64,000 bases of DNA, from the NCBI GenBank assembly GCA_949840465.1, contig CATKXE010000001.1:1-64000 (forward strand). Reading direction: 5' to 3'. Positions within the stretch are counted from its first letter, which is position 1. Each line of letters begins with the position of its first letter. The stretch is from an uncultured Lachnospiraceae bacterium. Lineage in GTDB: Bacteria; Bacillota; Clostridia; Lachnospirales; Lachnospiraceae. The notes under the pieces are model-generated. The model had not been told where the DNA came from, made no database searches, and saw nothing but the letters and a program-made list of their open reading frames with translations. Below are positions 1 through 9,526 of this stretch, piece by piece. The position numbers were made by a program, and so were the translations under genes.

Positions 1-60
1 CTCTCTTTAGAAATTTTCAAGGATCGTTGTCTATTGTTTAATTATCAAGGTTCGTTGTTG
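1..60 (-). other. Leader of an rRNA operon lying left of the window
   Basis: Read on the minus strand this stretch contains CCTTGATAATTAAACAAT and then GATCCTTGAAAATTTC, which resembles the boxA-type antitermination leader found ahead of 16S rRNA genes in Lachnospiraceae. It lies directly downstream of two tandem strong promoters. The 16S gene itself would start beyond position 1, so the identification of the transcript as rRNA is inference from leader and promoter style; a tRNA array is the alternative. Confidence 0.5.
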
Positions 61-81
61 TTCTTTCGCAACAGCTCATTT

Positions 82-111
82 ACTATATCACATCAGCTAT
101 TTACTTGTCAA
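82..111 (-). promoter_or_regulatory. Strong sigma-A promoter, proximal of a tandem pair
   Basis: On the minus strand a perfect TTGACA (-35) is followed after 18 bases by TATAGT (-10). It fires leftward out of the window and sits about 93 bases downstream of a second promoter of the same build. Tandem consensus promoters in an AT-rich setting are typical of rRNA operons. Confidence 0.7.
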
Positions 112-174
112 GAACTTTTTTATTTATTTTTTTAATTCTTTATTTTTGCTTTTCTCTTGCGAGTCAGCTTAGAT

Positions 175-204
175 ATATTACCATTTCTTCATCCTATTTG
201 TCAA
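175..204 (-). promoter_or_regulatory. Strong sigma-A promoter, distal of a tandem pair
   Basis: Perfect TTGACA and TAATAT with an 18-base spacer on the minus strand. Together with the proximal promoter it would drive the stable-RNA operon beyond the left edge. The stretch between this promoter and tRNA-Ser (205-341) holds no gene that I can see. Confidence 0.7.
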
Positions 205-341
205 GAGTTTTTTTCATTTTTTTACATTTTTTTCTTTTCCATCATAACGGCTGATTTTATGTCCAATAATCCAGCGTATAATATAGGAAAAAAGAATGCT
301 ATGTTTTCAACAAAATAAACTCTCCATGAGTCCATGGCAAA

Positions 342-431
342 CGGAGAAGGAGGGATTTGAACCCTCGCGCCGCTATCAACGACCTACTCCCTTTCCAGGG
401 GAGCCCCTTCGGCCAGCTTGGGTACTTCTCC
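342..431 (-). tRNA. tRNA-Ser (GGA)
   Basis: The minus strand folds as a class II tRNA: acceptor stem GGAGAAG with CTTCTCC, anticodon arm CTCCC-CTGGAAA-GGGAG giving anticodon GGA (reads TCC and TCT), a long variable arm, and the T-loop TTCAAAT. The discriminator base is G, as is usual for serine tRNAs. CCA is not encoded (TTTG follows). Length 90 nt is right for tRNA-Ser. Confidence 0.97.
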
Positions 432-447
432 AAAATGTCCGCTATTT

Positions 448-476
448 AATATACACGATTCTTCCACATTTGTCCA
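448..476 (-). promoter_or_regulatory. Promoter of tRNA-Ser
   Basis: Minus strand TGGACA, 17 bases, TATATT, ending about 16 bases before the mature 5' end of tRNA-Ser. The rest of the gap up to the chemoreceptor gene (477-731) contains no convincing ORF, only a palindromic element described separately. Confidence 0.7.
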
Positions 477-620
477 GTACTTTTTTCATTTATTTTAAAA
501 AATTTGCTGCGGGCTGTCAAAAAACCGCAATTCAAAATCCCCGTCGGCTGCGGCGCCTTTGGTTTACACACCGTTTCGGCCGTTGCTGAACAAATGCCAC
601 GGACACTTAGCTGCCCTTAT

Positions 621-666
621 GGCAGTCGCCAAATGGACACGTTTGCATGTCCATTTGATAACTGCC
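621..666. repeat. 46-bp composite palindrome downstream of the chemoreceptor gene
   Basis: Nested perfect inverted repeats: GGCAGT / ACTGCC outside and AAATGGACA / TGTCCATTT inside, separated by symmetric 4-base bulges around an 8-base loop. It lies in the 3' flank of the minus-strand chemoreceptor gene. No U-tract follows on either strand, so it is not an ordinary intrinsic terminator; it may stabilise the mRNA 3' end or be a small repeat element. Confidence 0.55.
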
Positions 667-731
667 GAGAAGGCGGCCTGCTGCGCCGGACATCTGATGC
701 CCCGTCAGTTTGCCGTAACGGCTTTGATCTC

Positions 732-2726
732 TCATCTTTTATTGATATCCTGCGCAAGCGTAAACTGCCCTACCAGCTGTTTCAGTGTCTGTGCCTCTGC
801 CGAAAGCTCTTCACTGGCTGCCGCGCTCTGCTGAGCCGTAGCACTGTTTGTCTGGACGACACTGGAAATCTGATCGATACCGCTGGAGATCTCGGTCACT
901 CTGTCTGACTGCTCGTGGGATGCCGTGGCAATTTTATCAATAGAATCCACGACTGACTGCATACTATTGACCACTTCGGAAAGCGCATCCGCTGTATTGC
1001 TTGAAATCTCGCTTCCTTTATGTACCGCATTTGTAGATCGCTCAATCAATTCCGCAGTGCTCTTAGATGCCTTGGCGGATTTACTCGCCAAATTACGCAC
1101 TTCATCCGCAACCACGGCAAAACCTTTGCCTGCCTCGCCTGCCCTTGCTGCCTCTACGGCTGCGTTCAGAGCCAAAATATTGGTCTGGAAAGCAATATCT
1201 TCAATCGTCTTAATGATTTTTCCGATTTCATCTGAACTTCTGTTGATTTCTTCCATTGCTTTCATCAGTTCATTCATCTGCCGGTTACACTTATCCACTT
1301 CTTCGCTTGCATAATTTGTCTGGCTGCGCGCTTCTAAGGCACGGTCTGCAGTGCCCTTCACCTGTTCGGATATTCCTTCTATTGCAGCGGCAAGCCGCTC
1401 CACGGAACTTGCCTGCTCTACAGAACCCTGGCTTAACGCCTGCGCGCCGATGGAAACCTGGTCGCTTCCGCCGGAAACCTGCTCTGCCGCAGTATTGATC
1501 TGGAAAAGTGTCTGGCTCAATTCCAGCCTCAAATGGCGGATTGACTTTAAAATATTCTTAAACCCGCCGATATAAGAAGCTTCGTGCTGCGAATGGATTT
1601 CCAGATTCTGCTCGGCGATTTCCGTAAGCAGCTGGTCAATATCGCCAATAATTGTGCGCAGCCCTTCTACCAGTTCAGTGGTTGCCTCTGCGAGTACCCC
1701 CGTCTCATCCTGTCTTTGGACAACCGGCATCGGAGAATCCAGATCCCCCTGAACCAACGCCTGCATCCTTTGGGCACAAATTTTCATCGGCTCCCCTATA
1801 CCTTTGGACAACTTTGTAGAAACAACAAACGACAGCAGCACAGAAATCAATACAACTGCCATAGTAACCGCGATCGCTTTATAAGTCGAATCCAGATAAT
1901 CCGATTTCTGTGCGGTAACGGCAATACTCCAGCCATTCGTACCCTCCACAGGAGCATAAGCCATGTACTTTGCCACACCGTCAATCTCATAAGAACCAAA
2001 GCCGTTCTCCCCTTCCCGCATTGCGCTATGGAGTCTGGCAAGATCTTTGAGGCTGTCATCGCTTTGGGCTTCCTTCTCTATATTCTGGTTCATTATCGTG
2101 TCTAATGTGATATCGGCAATCGTATCCCCGTTTTGATTGATCATATATGCTCCGCTGTGCTCACTGACACGTATGGCAGAAACGATATCATTTAAAAATG
2201 TTTCCGGTGGGACAAAATAGATGACTCCTGCAACTGTCGAATTTGGATCTCCGTTCTTCCAGATAGGCGCAGCCACAATAATAGAAAGTTCGCCTGTAAC
2301 CTTGCTGATCAGCGGCTCGGATATGGATACGTTCCCTCCCATTGCTTCCTGAATATACTCCCGGTCAGAATAATCATTGCCGTCAAAAATACTGATACCG
2401 TTCAATCCCACGATATTGCCGCGCTGAAAATCATAAATATCTACACGCTGATCCACAATGGCACGTTTCTCGTCCACAGTGGTGGCCGGATCAGAAAGCT
2501 GATAAATATATCCGGCGTCCATCGCGGCGTTTTTGAAAGAAATAATCTCCTGCCCCACAAAATCTGACGCCAGCACGGCACTTTCACGCATCATCTGGTC
2601 TACAGCGGAAACCGTGCTTCGATAATTAAGCCAAATATTGACAAATTCCACGATAAGAAGGGATATCAGGACAGTCAAACCCATGCATAAGGCAATTTTA
2701 GCCCGAATACTTTTTATTTTTTTCAT
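732..2726 (-). CDS. Methyl-accepting chemotaxis protein
   Basis: Transmembrane chemoreceptor that passes ligand binding to CheA/CheW. The 664-residue protein has an N-terminal membrane helix (about 10-32), an extracellular segment of roughly 250 residues in the style of a double-Cache sensor, a second membrane helix (about 283-306), a HAMP linker and a long C-terminal coiled coil. The signalling hairpin tip reads [19 protein letters not shown], diagnostic of the family. A GGGAGG Shine-Dalgarno precedes the ATG. It stands alone: no che or flagellar genes are nearby, so the ligand and even motility cannot be deduced here. Bacterial amino-acid sensing is common for Cache receptors, but that is only a family tendency. 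Confidence 0.95.
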   Translation of the reverse strand: MKKIKSIRAKIALCMGLTVLISLLIVEFVNIWLNYRSTVSAVDQMMRESAVLASDFVGQEIISFKNAAMDAGYIYQLSDPATTVDEKRAIVDQRVDIYDFQRGNIVGLNGISIFDGNDYSDREYIQEAMGGNVSISEPLISKVTGELSIIVAAPIWKNGDPNSTVAGVIYFVPPETFLNDIVSAIRVSEHSGAYMINQNGDTIADITLDTIMNQNIEKEAQSDDSLKDLARLHSAMREGENGFGSYEIDGVAKYMAYAPVEGTNGWSIAVTAQKSDYLDSTYKAIAVTMAVVLISVLLSFVVSTKLSKGIGEPMKICAQRMQALVQGDLDSPMPVVQRQDETGVLAEATTELVEGLRTIIGDIDQLLTEIAEQNLEIHSQHEASYIGGFKNILKSIRHLRLELSQTLFQINTAAEQVSGGSDQVSIGAQALSQGSVEQASSVERLAAAIEGISEQVKGTADRALEARSQTNYASEEVDKCNRQMNELMKAMEEINRSSDEIGKIIKTIEDIAFQTNILALNAAVEAARAGEAGKGFAVVADEVRNLASKSAKASKSTAELIERSTNAVHKGSEISSNTADALSEVVNSMQSVVDSIDKIATASHEQSDRVTEISSGIDQISSVVQTNSATAQQSAAASEELSAEAQTLKQLVGQFTLAQDINKR

Positions 2727-2824
2727 CAGTATAGCCTCCCTTTTTTATTCATTTTTTGATAACTACTCTAAAAGACTGTATGCAAAAAGACGAACCTTCT
2801 TGCCTGTCCGATTACCTGCACTCC

Positions 2825-3742
2825 TTAAGAATCCCCAAAATCTTTCAGATTGCCGGCGCCCTCTGGCTTTTCGTCGATTCTCTGAACCATCACAAAAGCC
2901 ACGGCGCCCAAAAATGCACAGGCCGCCACTGTAGCTACAAGGCGAAGAAAAGCAGAGCATATAAAGACAAGCCCTCCTGTTTCCGTAAGGATAAGCGAAG
3001 TCATATTTGCCGTGATATGGAGCAGGACAGCTGCCCTCAGAGATCCATATTTTTCATAAACATATGCCAGCAGCATTCCCAGGCCCATTGCATAGAGAAG
3101 CTGAACCAGATTGCCATGCGTAAAGCCGAACAGAATTGAGATTCCGGCCGCTGCCGGCAAAAAGCCCATCAGTTCCCGGCATCGCTTAAATAGAAGCCCC
3201 CGGAAGATCAATTCCTCGGATATAGGAATGATCACTCCCAGACAAATAACCTGAACAGGAAAGGATGGCTCATAAAATACGGCGGACATATTTTGGTATC
3301 CCTTGCTGGCAAATGCCAGATTCGACATGACAATCAGTACATTCCCGCCAATACAGGCTGCGATTCCAAGTATTACAGTCCAGATATATTTCTGTAGGGG
3401 CGCTTTTTTATTGACCGGAAGCTTCAGAAGCTCCTCCATTTTTCTGTCTCTGTGAAACAGCACCGCCATCACCGGAATCGTACACAAGGCCGCCGCCGCA
3501 AGCATCTGCACTTGATAATGGGCAGCCGTTTCCAGCATGGCAGACTGCATCTGCATGGCTGCTGTGGTGATCTCTTCATTTGTCATAGAGTCCTTCCATG
3601 CCACGGACTGAATCATCTCCGGCACAGAAAAAAGCACCACCACCAATGCCGCCACCATGGCTGCAATCCATTCAATCCCCCAGTATAAGAGAAACGGACC
3701 GAACAGATGCCAGAATTTACTTTTTTTTGGAGTATTATTCAT
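2825..3742 (-). CDS. CPBP (CAAX/ABI) family intramembrane metalloprotease
   Basis: Polytopic membrane protein of 305 residues with the three conserved motifs of the CPBP/ABI family (PF02517): EELIFRG, FGFTHGN and HITAN, which supply the glutamates, histidines and asparagine of the proposed intramembrane active site. Bacterial members include bacteriocin immunity proteins and presumed proteases; no peptide or bacteriocin gene is adjacent, so the role is open. The start is supported by AAGGAGGAGGAAGG ahead of the ATG. A short dispersed repeat sits about 30 bases upstream of the start and recurs in front of the cardiolipin synthase gene. Confidence 0.85.
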   Translation of the reverse strand: MNNTPKKSKFWHLFGPFLLYWGIEWIAAMVAALVVVLFSVPEMIQSVAWKDSMTNEEITTAAMQMQSAMLETAAHYQVQMLAAAALCTIPVMAVLFHRDRKMEELLKLPVNKKAPLQKYIWTVILGIAACIGGNVLIVMSNLAFASKGYQNMSAVFYEPSFPVQVICLGVIIPISEELIFRGLLFKRCRELMGFLPAAAGISILFGFTHGNLVQLLYAMGLGMLLAYVYEKYGSLRAAVLLHITANMTSLILTETGGLVFICSAFLRLVATVAACAFLGAVAFVMVQRIDEKPEGAGNLKDFGDS

Positions 3743-3772
3743 CCTTCCTCCTCCTTGTATTTGTGACCAGTT

Positions 3773-3812
3773 TTCGCAGCAAAGCGGTTACCTGCTGAAT
3801 GTAGCCGCTTGC
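3773..3812 (-). repeat. Dispersed repeat, copy 1 (upstream of CPBP gene)
   Basis: On the minus strand: GCAAGCGGCTACATTCAGCAGG followed by TAACCGCTTTGCTGCGAA. About five-sixths of the positions match a second copy in the cardiolipin synthase leader. The copy folds: AGCGGTTAC pairs with GTAGCCGCT around a 9-base loop. The remainder of the gap between the CPBP gene and the tRNA-editing gene (3813-4030) shows nothing else I can support. Confidence 0.6.
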
Positions 3813-4030
3813 ACAGCAAGCGCTTGGGCACCCGCAATTTGCAAAGCAGATTTTTAATGCGTCGATTCCCGTATTTTTACATACGATACTTTACATTACC
3901 TATAATATTGCAGCGTCCTCTCACCCGTTATTCATCCGCAAACCGCCCAAAAGCATTTTAGGATCTACTTTGCAGACAGTACACCAGTACAGCAATGCAT
4001 TAATAACCGAATAAATAGTGCAACGCTGTG

Positions 4031-5293
4031 CTAGATTTCGCACTTCTCCCGCAGCCATTGCTTCAGTTCCTCTTCATTGCCCTCCAAGGCTCCCTGTGCC
4101 ATCTCCGGCTTGCCGCCTCCGCGTCCTTTAAAAGCGGCGTTCATCTCACGGGAAAGCTTCCGCATATCCAGACTCTTGCTGCCGATCACATAGCGCCAGC
4201 CTCCCTGCGCATTTCCGCAGAATACAGCGCACAATACATGCCCTCTCTCCAAAACCAGATTCATCAATAGTCTGGGAGCCTCTCCGTCCAGCTCCGGCTC
4301 GAACAGACACGCCGCATCCCCCTGCACATCTGCCTCCTGTGCTTTGTATTTCAGCATTTTCCTCTGCTGCTCTGCAAGACGCTGCTTTAACTGCCCATTT
4401 TCTTCTTTGAGATGATCCACAGCCTCCGAAACCTCGTCCTCCTTCGCACAGAGAGCGGCGCAGATGTGCTTCACAGAGGAAAGCTTTTTCTCATAATCAT
4501 CCAGCGCCCGGAAACCACAGAGCATCGTGACGCGAGCCCCGCCTTTATAGCGCTGCACATTCGTCAGCTTGATCATGCCGATCTCGCCTGTCCTTGCCAC
4601 ATGGGGCGCACAGCAGGCGCAGACATCATAGCCCGGTACCGTGACGATCCGTATCTGGCCTTCAATCTCGATCTTGCTGCGATAATTCAATGCCCTGCTT
4701 TCCTCTTTGGAAGGATAAGAAACCTGGATTTCCAGATTCTTTGCCACGGCTTCATTTGCCTGAACCTCGATTTCGCGCAATTCCTCTTTCGTGATTCCAC
4801 CGTTAAAATCCATCGTGCAATCCACGCTGCCAAGATGGAATCCCACATTGTCATATCCAAACCGCCTGTGCACCAGGCCGGACACGATATGCTCTCCTGT
4901 GTGCTGCTGCATCTTCATAAAACGACCCGTCCAGTCAATCCTGCCCGCCACAGGGCTTCCCTCTGCCGCCGGCCTGTCCGTGATATGCCGGATTTTCCCG
5001 CCCGATTCCCGCACATCCAGTACCCGGATTCTATGCGTACTTTTCTGCATGTTCATAGAATGAGCCTTCTCCTTTAAGACGGATTGCCGTGCATTGTCAG
5101 GCGGTACGCTTTCCGGCGCAGATGAGGGGATCTCTTCCAGCCACCCCGTATCCGCATACTGACCCCCTCCCTCCGGGAAAAACGCGGTCCTGTCAAGGAC
5201 GATCTGATACCGTCCGCCGTCAGCGACGCATTCTGAGACTATGGCTGTAAACTCGCGCATATGACTGTCCTGATAAAATAATTTTTCTGTCAT
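4031..5293 (-). CDS. Alanyl-tRNA editing protein (AlaX type, with DHHA1 domain)
   Basis: Free-standing relative of the alanyl-tRNA synthetase editing half, expected to hydrolyse mischarged Ser- or Gly-tRNA(Ala) in the cytoplasm. The N-terminal part resembles the synthetase C-terminal beta-barrel (FFPEGGGQYADTG), followed by zinc and catalytic motifs HTGEH and CCAPH, a coiled-coil stretch around residues 275-315, and a C-terminal DHHA1 domain with the glycine-rich GRGGGKPEMAQGA. At 420 residues it is a long AlaX. There is no synthetase catalytic core. It begins 9 bases after the argS stop, so the two are almost certainly co-transcribed, an unusual pairing of arginine charging with alanine proofreading. 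Confidence 0.9.
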   Translation of the reverse strand: MTEKLFYQDSHMREFTAIVSECVADGGRYQIVLDRTAFFPEGGGQYADTGWLEEIPSSAPESVPPDNARQSVLKEKAHSMNMQKSTHRIRVLDVRESGGKIRHITDRPAAEGSPVAGRIDWTGRFMKMQQHTGEHIVSGLVHRRFGYDNVGFHLGSVDCTMDFNGGITKEELREIEVQANEAVAKNLEIQVSYPSKEESRALNYRSKIEIEGQIRIVTVPGYDVCACCAPHVARTGEIGMIKLTNVQRYKGGARVTMLCGFRALDDYEKKLSSVKHICAALCAKEDEVSEAVDHLKEENGQLKQRLAEQQRKMLKYKAQEADVQGDAACLFEPELDGEAPRLLMNLVLERGHVLCAVFCGNAQGGWRYVIGSKSLDMRKLSREMNAAFKGRGGGKPEMAQGALEGNEEELKQWLREKCEI

Positions 5294-5302
5294 GGCTGCT
5301 GC

Positions 5303-7114
5303 CTACATCCTTTCCGGCGCCTCAAATCCCAGAAGATCTATACAAGTCTCCAAAATCCGTTTTGCCAGCCTGAGCAGTTCAATATACTCTGCCCGCCTCT
5401 GCTCGTCTTCCTCTGCGAGAATCTTCGTTTCATGGTAAAATTTATTAAATGCATTTGCCACATCATAGATATAAGCGCAGATCCTATGCGGAGCAGTCTC
5501 TTCATATACAACGTCAATCATTTCATTAAACTTTGCCATCTCCAGCATCAGCGCTTTCTCACACTCACTGGCCGGCTCCTGAATACGGCATGCCTTTCTG
5601 TCCTCATCCCCTACGTGCGTATCATAATCTACATCCCCCTGGGATGGGCGGACTTCATCCATATACTTATTTAAAATCGATTTGATGCGTACAATAGTGT
5701 ACAGGATATAAGGCCCAGTATTTCCTTCAAAAGAAGTAAACCTGTCCACGTCAAATATATAGTCTTTAGACGCCTGATTGGACAAATCGCCATACTTGAC
5801 TGCGGCAAGCCCTACGGTTTTCGCCGTATTTTCTGCCTCCGCTGTCTCCACTGTCCGGTTGTCCATGATTTTTTTGAGCATCTCTTCCTCAATCTCACGA
5901 AGCAGGTTTTCCAAGCGCATCACACCGCCTTCCCGAGTCTTAAAGGGCTTTCCGTCCTTTCCGTTCATGGTGCCGAAGCCCAGAAATTTTAATTCCAGTT
6001 CCGGACGCACAATCCCTGTTTTCTTCGCGCAACGGAACACCTGTACAAAATGCAGTTCCTGCCGTTTATCTACCACATAAATAATTTTGTCCGGGGAATA
6101 AAGTTTTTCCCGTTCCACCAGAGTGGCAAGATCCGTAGTGTCGTACAGGGCGGCTCCGTCCGACTTCAGGATCATACAGGGCGGCACTGCCTTGTTGTCG
6201 TCCTCCTCGGCCACATCCACCACCAGGGCGCCCTCGTCATAGTGGGCAAATCCTTTTTCTTTCAGCATCTCCACCATATCCGGAATATACTTCTGTACGT
6301 CCGCCTCCCCTTTCCAGAGGTCGAAATCCACCTTCAGGACTTCATAATTTTTCTTTAAGTCTGCCACGGAGACGTTCATGATGTGCTGCCAGACCGCACG
6401 ATACCCCCGGCGTCCGCTCTGCAGAAGGTAAGTGGCCTCCAGCGCTTTTTCCCTGTATTCTTCATGCTCTTTTGCATAAGCGCTTGCAGTGGGATAGATT
6501 TCCTCCAGTTCCCCGATTGTAAACGGAGCTTCTTCGGGATATTCCCCTGTATATTTCTCATCAAAATACGGCAGATCCGGTTTACGCTTTTCCAATTCCG
6601 TAATAATCAGCCCCATCTGATACCCCCAGTCACCCAGATGGATATCCCCGATTACCTGATTTCCCTTGAACCGCATAATCCGCTTCACACTCTCGCCAAT
6701 GATTGCGGAACGAAGATGCCCTACATGCAGCGGCTTCGCCACATTAGGGCCGCCATAATCAACCAGAATGGTTTTAGGTTCTTTTTCCGTCTCCACACCA
6801 AGAGTCTTTGAGAATGCCATTTCATTTAAAAATCCGGCCAAAAACATCGGGGCAAGTTTCAGATTGATAAATCCGGGACGTACTACCTCCACAGAACTTA
6901 GGATCTTGTTGTCCTGTAGATTCCCTGCCACATCTTCCGCAATCAAAAAGGGTGCTTTTTTATATGCTTTCGCGGCGGCTAACGCCCCGTTGCACTGATA
7001 TTCACACAAATCCGGCCTGTTCGACAACGTCACCTTTGCATAAGACGCGTCATAGCCGGCTGTCCGAAACGCCAGTTCCATCTCTGCTGTTATAAAATCC
7101 AGCAATTTCTTCAT
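5303..7114 (-). CDS. argS: Arginyl-tRNA synthetase
   Basis: Class I synthetase charging tRNA(Arg). It has the N-terminal Arg-tRNA additional domain, the HIGH-type motif in NVAKPLHVGHLRSAIIG, and a KMSKS region (DGKPFKTREGG) that lacks the canonical lysines, as in many ArgS enzymes; the C-terminal anticodon-binding DALR domain ends with LGFEAPERM. The ORF track begins at a GTG three codons upstream, but the GGAGA Shine-Dalgarno directly abuts that GTG, whereas it lies 9 bases before the ATG used here, giving the usual MKKLLDFI N-terminus (603 residues). Operon with the downstream tRNA-editing gene. Confidence 0.95.
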   Translation of the reverse strand: MKKLLDFITAEMELAFRTAGYDASYAKVTLSNRPDLCEYQCNGALAAAKAYKKAPFLIAEDVAGNLQDNKILSSVEVVRPGFINLKLAPMFLAGFLNEMAFSKTLGVETEKEPKTILVDYGGPNVAKPLHVGHLRSAIIGESVKRIMRFKGNQVIGDIHLGDWGYQMGLIITELEKRKPDLPYFDEKYTGEYPEEAPFTIGELEEIYPTASAYAKEHEEYREKALEATYLLQSGRRGYRAVWQHIMNVSVADLKKNYEVLKVDFDLWKGEADVQKYIPDMVEMLKEKGFAHYDEGALVVDVAEEDDNKAVPPCMILKSDGAALYDTTDLATLVEREKLYSPDKIIYVVDKRQELHFVQVFRCAKKTGIVRPELELKFLGFGTMNGKDGKPFKTREGGVMRLENLLREIEEEMLKKIMDNRTVETAEAENTAKTVGLAAVKYGDLSNQASKDYIFDVDRFTSFEGNTGPYILYTIVRIKSILNKYMDEVRPSQGDVDYDTHVGDEDRKACRIQEPASECEKALMLEMAKFNEMIDVVYEETAPHRICAYIYDVANAFNKFYHETKILAEEDEQRRAEYIELLRLAKRILETCIDLLGFEAPERM

Positions 7115-7293
7115 CTTATCCACTCTCCATTTTTTCTCTTTTCTTTTGCCATTTTATCACCTATAATGATTTCTAGCAAGTATTCCAACACAAACTTCTC
7201 AAAGAAAGGATATTATGGTTATGGCTGACCAGGGAACTGTACATCGTATTCCGTGTCAATTCCCAGGCAAACTATGATAAAAGGAAATCAATC

Positions 7294-8199
7294 ATGTTAA
7301 AAATCGGTTCTCATGTAGGCATGAGCGGCAAGGAGATGCTGCTGGGTTCTGCAAAAGAAGCTGTTTCTTATGGGGCAGATACATTTATGTTCTATACGGG
7401 CGCACCGCAAAATACCCGGCGCAAAGAACTGGACGAGCTAAATATTGAACCGGCCTGGGAGTATATGAAGGAACACGGCATTGAGGAGATCATTGTCCAC
7501 GCTCCCTACATTATCAATCTGGGCAATTCCATAAAACCGGAGACCTTCCGGCTTGGGGTGGAATTTCTGGAAAAAGAGATTGAGCGCACCATTGCATGCA
7601 AAAGCCATGTACTGATCCTCCACCCCGGCGCCCATGTGGGGGAAGGCGCGGATATCGGCATCCGCCAGATCATCAAAGGGCTGAACGAGGTGATCCGCAA
7701 AGATATGGACTGCCTGATTGCATTGGAAACCATGGCCGGAAAAGGCTCTGAGATTGGCCGCACCTTTGAGGAACTGGCCCGCATCTATGACGGGGTCGCC
7801 TACAATGAAAAGCTGCGCGTATGCTTTGACACCTGCCACACGAACGACAGCGGATATGATATCATCCATCATTTTGATCATGTTATGGAACAATTTGACC
7901 GGATACTGGGAAAAGAACAGATTGCCGTTTTTCATATCAACGACAGCAAGAACCCTGCCGGAGCCGCTAAAGACCGCCACGCCAATATCGGGTTTGGGGA
8001 AATTGGTTTTGATGCGCTGTGCAATATCGTCCACCATCCGGATTTTAAACAAGTACCGAAAATTCTGGAAACTCCTTATGTCCCTGACACGGAAAATGCG
8101 AAAAAGTCTTATGCACCGTACAAATACGAAATTGAGATGTTAAAGAACCGTCAGTTTGACTCTGGCCTGTTGGAAAAAATACGCCATAAAAAGGCATAA
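7294..8199 (+). CDS. nfo: Deoxyribonuclease IV (apurinic/apyrimidinic endonuclease)
   Basis: Zinc-dependent AP endonuclease of base-excision repair, TIM-barrel fold. Visible metal-binding segments include [46 protein letters not shown] and the [11 protein letters not shown] signature. Length 301 is slightly above the usual 280. It is divergent from argS, with a 170-base shared intergenic region, and has AAAGGAA ahead of the ATG. Confidence 0.95.
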   Translation: MLKIGSHVGMSGKEMLLGSAKEAVSYGADTFMFYTGAPQNTRRKELDELNIEPAWEYMKEHGIEEIIVHAPYIINLGNSIKPETFRLGVEFLEKEIERTIACKSHVLILHPGAHVGEGADIGIRQIIKGLNEVIRKDMDCLIALETMAGKGSEIGRTFEELARIYDGVAYNEKLRVCFDTCHTNDSGYDIIHHFDHVMEQFDRILGKEQIAVFHINDSKNPAGAAKDRHANIGFGEIGFDALCNIVHHPDFKQVPKILETPYVPDTENAKKSYAPYKYEIEMLKNRQFDSGLLEKIRHKKA

Positions 8200-8205
8200 A
8201 AATAA

Positions 8206-8277
8206 CACGTCTGGGCGGGATCGAACCGCCGCACCTGCCTCCGGAGGGCAGTGCTCTATCCACTGAGCTACAGACGT
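8206..8277 (-). tRNA. tRNA-Arg (CCG)
   Basis: Minus-strand cloverleaf: acceptor ACGTCTG / CAGACGT with G discriminator, D-arm GCTC-AGTGGATA-GAGC, anticodon arm CTGCC-CTCCGGA-GGCAG (anticodon CCG), T-arm GGCGG-TTCGATC-CCGCC. 72 nt, CCA not encoded. It follows the nfo stop by 6 bases on the opposite strand. Reads the CGG codon. Confidence 0.97.
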
Positions 8278-8284
8278 GTACTGC

Positions 8285-8323
8285 ATGCGTTCAGGAAATG
8301 TGACGACATCTTCCTGAACGCAT
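8285..8323 (-). repeat. 13-bp perfect inverted repeat in the tRNA-Arg 5' leader
   Basis: ATGCGTTCAGGAA and TTCCTGAACGCAT flank a 13-base loop, ending 8 bases before the mature tRNA. A weak promoter (TTTACT, 17 bases, TACGAT) lies just upstream on the minus strand, so the hairpin would be in the pre-tRNA leader. It could be an RNase processing signal or a terminator for readthrough; there is no clean U-tract. Confidence 0.6.
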
Positions 8324-8399
8324 TTGTTATCGTAACATAATTTCCGGTAAAAGTAAAGAGTCAATTTGTAAAAAGCCGTGTAAAAAATCAAAAACCAGG

Positions 8400-9326
8400 T
8401 TAACAGTTTCTGTACTTCTGCATGGTCAGCCGCCGGGCTTCTCTTTCATAAATATATGCGTGGTTGCTCAGGATTTCTTCCTCTTCCACCTGCGTCTCAT
8501 TGATCTCTACAACCATTGCATCCATCTCCTCCGGCGCCATCCCCTTAGATTTCGGCACCAGTACCACCTCATGCACACTGCTCGGCAGCACATAATAATC
8601 GTCTTCCAGAATTTTACCTGCCAGATCGAGTACCTCCGGATAAGCGATACACGCTGCGCCCAGGCTACGGATGGGATTGGACAGCACATACATAAACTCC
8701 TCTTCTGTACCCCGCGCTCCTTCCAACAGGTTTTTCTTTCCTCCATGTGCAGAATGCAGAATCTCGTCAACCGCCTGCTGCATAGTAAATAACTGTGCCG
8801 GAAGCAGCCGTTTCACATTTTCACATGCCAGAGAAAATAACTGCTCCTTTGTCACATTCCATCTCTGCATATGCTGGTTGCCCACTGTCATCGTGGCCGT
8901 GCCCTGCCGGCTGATATCCAAAAGCACATAGAATACAATGCTTAAGTCCAGCATCTCCATATGAGGGATATCTTCCAGAATTTCCCGGTTCTTCTCCGTA
9001 TGGATCAGCTTAAACACAATCTTATCCCGAATTGACTCATAACACCCAATCCGTGGCTCATTCCAGGACTGTCCGCATGAGAGCGTTTTATAAAAATTCA
9101 GTATATCCTCCACAATCTCGTCCATGGATTCCCCATCTGTAAAACGCTGGTAATATTCTTCCAGATAGATCGTCGGCGAAATATTGACTCCGGGAGCCTC
9201 TACAAGCATTCCTTTCTTCACTCTGCCGTTGTTTTTAACCGCCGTATACAGGCTTGCCTTAACGCCTCCCTCAAGTCTGCCGTTCATTTTCTTTTCTATA
9301 GCGCATATAAATTCCTGATATTCCAT
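8400..9326 (-). CDS. DUF5688 family protein
   Basis: Soluble protein of 308 residues resembling DUF5688, a family found mostly in Lachnospiraceae and of unknown function. The typical opening EYQEFICAIEKKMNGRL and the central NPIRSLGAACIAYPEVL are visible; I see no catalytic motif, signal peptide or membrane segment. The track start nine codons upstream was rejected because AAAGGAG lies 4 bases before the ATG used here. Monocistronic between tRNA-Arg and efp. Confidence 0.8.
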   Translation of the reverse strand: MEYQEFICAIEKKMNGRLEGGVKASLYTAVKNNGRVKKGMLVEAPGVNISPTIYLEEYYQRFTDGESMDEIVEDILNFYKTLSCGQSWNEPRIGCYESIRDKIVFKLIHTEKNREILEDIPHMEMLDLSIVFYVLLDISRQGTATMTVGNQHMQRWNVTKEQLFSLACENVKRLLPAQLFTMQQAVDEILHSAHGGKKNLLEGARGTEEEFMYVLSNPIRSLGAACIAYPEVLDLAGKILEDDYYVLPSSVHEVVLVPKSKGMAPEEMDAMVVEINETQVEEEEILSNHAYIYEREARRLTMQKYRNC

Positions 9327-9492
9327 ACTACTCCTTTCTTTCTGCGCATCCATCTGAAATTAAAATGAGAAAACTGACACGGAAAACGTGCCTCAGAAAA
9401 ATTGATTTGAAAATATTAGGTGGTTAGATTATACTGGATTGGTGCAAAAAAAGCAACTACTTTTTTGCAGAAACCCTTTTTCAGAAAATACA

Positions 9493-9526
9493 GAAAAAAG
9501 ACATGTTTTGAGTATACAAAACATGT
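9493..9526 (-). terminator. Intrinsic terminator downstream of efp
   Basis: On the minus strand ACATGTTTTG pairs with CAAAACATGT around a 6-base loop and is followed by CTTTTTTCTG. Located about 70 bases after the efp stop. Confidence 0.8.

Noticed and set aside
1847-2059. ORF shadows opposite the chemoreceptor gene, and many similar plus-strand ORFs under minus-strand genes
   Set aside because: Low-complexity or Arg/His/Cys-rich translations typical of antisense frames, with no Shine-Dalgarno and full overlap with clear genes.
7124-7293. Possible T-box leader for argS
   Set aside because: The intergenic region is too short and I see no T-box sequence or terminator/antiterminator pair.
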